Notes under the pieces: generated by a model
The model's input: the letters and a program-made list of their open reading frames with translations, nothing else
Databases searched by the model: none
What the model was told of the DNA's origin: nothing
Made by a program: the position numbers and the translations under genes
Part shown: positions 63,207 through 64,000 of the stretch, one piece after another
Layout of the letters: each line of letters begins with the position of its first letter
Numbering within the stretch: the first letter of the stretch is position 1
Source: Rhodococcus sp. X156
Lineage (GTDB): Bacteria; Actinomycetota; Actinomycetes; Mycobacteriales; Mycobacteriaceae
Reading direction: 5' to 3'
NCBI RefSeq assembly: GCF_004006015.1
Contig: NZ_CP034766.1
Span: 1,397,001-1,461,000, forward strand
Length of the DNA stretch: 64,000 nt

Positions 63207-63830
63207 TCAGCCGATGCGAGCGGCGGCTGAGGCCATGCCCAGCCAGGTGTGCGGGTTGCCGCCCCAGCACCAGCCCAGTCGCGGCGCGCCCTTGCTCACC
63301 CAGACCCCGGTGACCCGCTTGTCGCCGGCCCGGGAGCCGAGCATCTGGAAACAGGTGCGCTCGCGCAGCCACTCCGGGTGCTGCACCGCCACGGCCAGCC
63401 CCTCCTCCAGGGTCAGCGGCGTGCGCCCAGTCCCCAGGATCGTGCTGAGCGCGTCGTCGGGGCGGACGTTGCGGGTCTCCTCCCCGGCGTCCACGTCGAC
63501 CAGCAGGTACAGCGGTGCGTCGGGCAGCTCGACGTCGGCGGTGGGGACGAACCGGGCCAGGTCGTCCGCTGCCATGGTGGTGAAGCCGGTCTTGGTCCTC
63601 AGCCGGGCCAGCTCCACCAGCCGCTCCGGCGCCAGCAGCTCCCGGCTGGTGACCAGCACGAACGGCTCGGCGGGCAGGTGCTCGCGCAGCGGGGCGGCCA
63701 GCGTGCGCAGCCGGTCCTCGGTGATCCCGGCGAGGGTGGGAAAGCCGGCGTCGACGAGCCGGTCCAGCTGCCGGTCGAGCTCGGCCGTGGCGGTGGGGCT
63801 GGGGGTGCGGGCTGGGCTGGCGACAGACAT
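63207..63830 (-). CDS. DUF5701-type protein
   Basis: 207 aa. LYLLVDVDAGEETRNVRPDDAL-like region near residue 107, GRTPLTLEEGLAVAVQHPEW near 133, and C-terminal WVSKGAPRLGWCWGGNPHTW near 177 match the DUF5701 pattern as I remember it. No catalytic motif or membrane segment is visible. ATG at 63830 with AGGAGG-like sequence upstream. Confidence 0.7.
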   Translation of the reverse strand: MSVASPARTPSPTATAELDRQLDRLVDAGFPTLAGITEDRLRTLAAPLREHLPAEPFVLVTSRELLAPERLVELARLRTKTGFTTMAADDLARFVPTADVELPDAPLYLLVDVDAGEETRNVRPDDALSTILGTGRTPLTLEEGLAVAVQHPEWLRERTCFQMLGSRAGDKRVTGVWVSKGAPRLGWCWGGNPHTWLGMASAAARIG

Positions 63831-63893
63831 GGGGCACTCCTCCTCGGCAGCGGCGGTGCGAGGTCAACGACCGAGCGCCCGGCGAAGTTCCGG

Positions 63894-64000
63894 CTAGCGG
63901 CGCGGACGGACCATCCCCCGGCCGGTGACCAGCGGTAGGTCGAGAGCGGTGCGCAGCCCGGGGGCCGCGGCCACCACTGCGGGGATCGCGTTGACCAGCC
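63894..64000 (-). CDS. C-terminus of a probable NAD(P)-dependent oxidoreductase (partial, runs off the right edge)
   Basis: Only the last 35 codons are here, ending with TAG at 63896-63894. The sequence LVNAIPAVVAAAPGLRTALD followed by LPLVTGRGMVRPRR resembles the end of dihydrodipicolinate-reductase-like oxidoreductases of actinomycetes. Assignment is tentative, since the NAD-binding part lies outside the window. Confidence 0.5.
   Translation of the reverse strand, partial: LVNAIPAVVAAAPGLRTALDLPLVTGRGMVRPRR

Overview
The window is a very GC-rich chromosomal segment of an actinomycete. Its gene order follows the Mycobacterium chromosome closely: serA-leuB-FAH protein-gltX-tRNA(Gln)-tRNA(Glu)-IclR-leuCD-hup-mutT1-ppk-cofC-gpsA, then ddl-DUF3515-thiL-ung-rpmB-recG, then pyc-rsmD-coaD-sepIVA-yceD-rpmF-rnc-mutM, and finally acyP-smc-ftsY-amt-glnB-glnD. 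A cofC gene (coenzyme F420), an actinobacterial SOS box, many GTG starts and many 4-bp ATGA/GTGA overlaps fit Mycobacteriales, Pseudonocardiales or a near relative. I cannot name the genus. There are no rRNA genes, CRISPR arrays, insertion sequences or phage genes.

Layout. 1-9.4 kb: end of an exported amine oxidase, serine and leucine biosynthesis, glutamyl-tRNA synthetase beside its cognate-type tRNA, an IclR regulator divergent from leuCD, and HU with a basic tail. 9.4-13.5 kb (minus): MutT1, polyphosphate kinase, CofC. 13.5-25.3 kb: gpsA, a PLP sulfur enzyme, two accessory enzymes, a frameshifted DUF222/HNH gene with an SOS box over its start codon, an EAL phosphodiesterase, a pair of acyl-CoA dehydrogenases, a degenerate dipeptidase homologue and ddl. 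25.3-33.8 kb: thiL with an apparent ATT start, a GNAT gene behind four 17-bp tandem repeats, a gamma-carbonic-anhydrase-like protein, ung, rpmB, a FakA-like kinase and recG. 33.8-42.1 kb (minus): accessory block of a Pls/PosA-type single-module peptide synthetase, two paralogous amidotransferase-like proteins, a multi-pass acyltransferase and two small membrane proteins. 42.3-64 kb: pyruvate carboxylase and central genes for CoA synthesis, septation, ribosome, DNA repair, chromosome segregation, SRP targeting and nitrogen control, then a fatty-acyl-CoA ligase and a DUF5701 gene.

The best candidate for an undescribed system is the 33,820-40,794 operon. Its four genes are joined by 4-bp stop/start overlaps. 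It pairs a membrane poly(amino acid) synthetase with a cytosolic and a Tat-exported copy of the same amidotransferase-like fold, placed either side of a membrane acyltransferase. This suggests synthesis, capping and processing of an extracellular homopolymer; that role is inferred.

The second notable item is a pair of 17-bp x4 tandem repeats with related sequence, each just upstream of a gene. At the GNAT gene each repeat is a six-codon mini-ORF that hands on to the next by a GTGA overlap.
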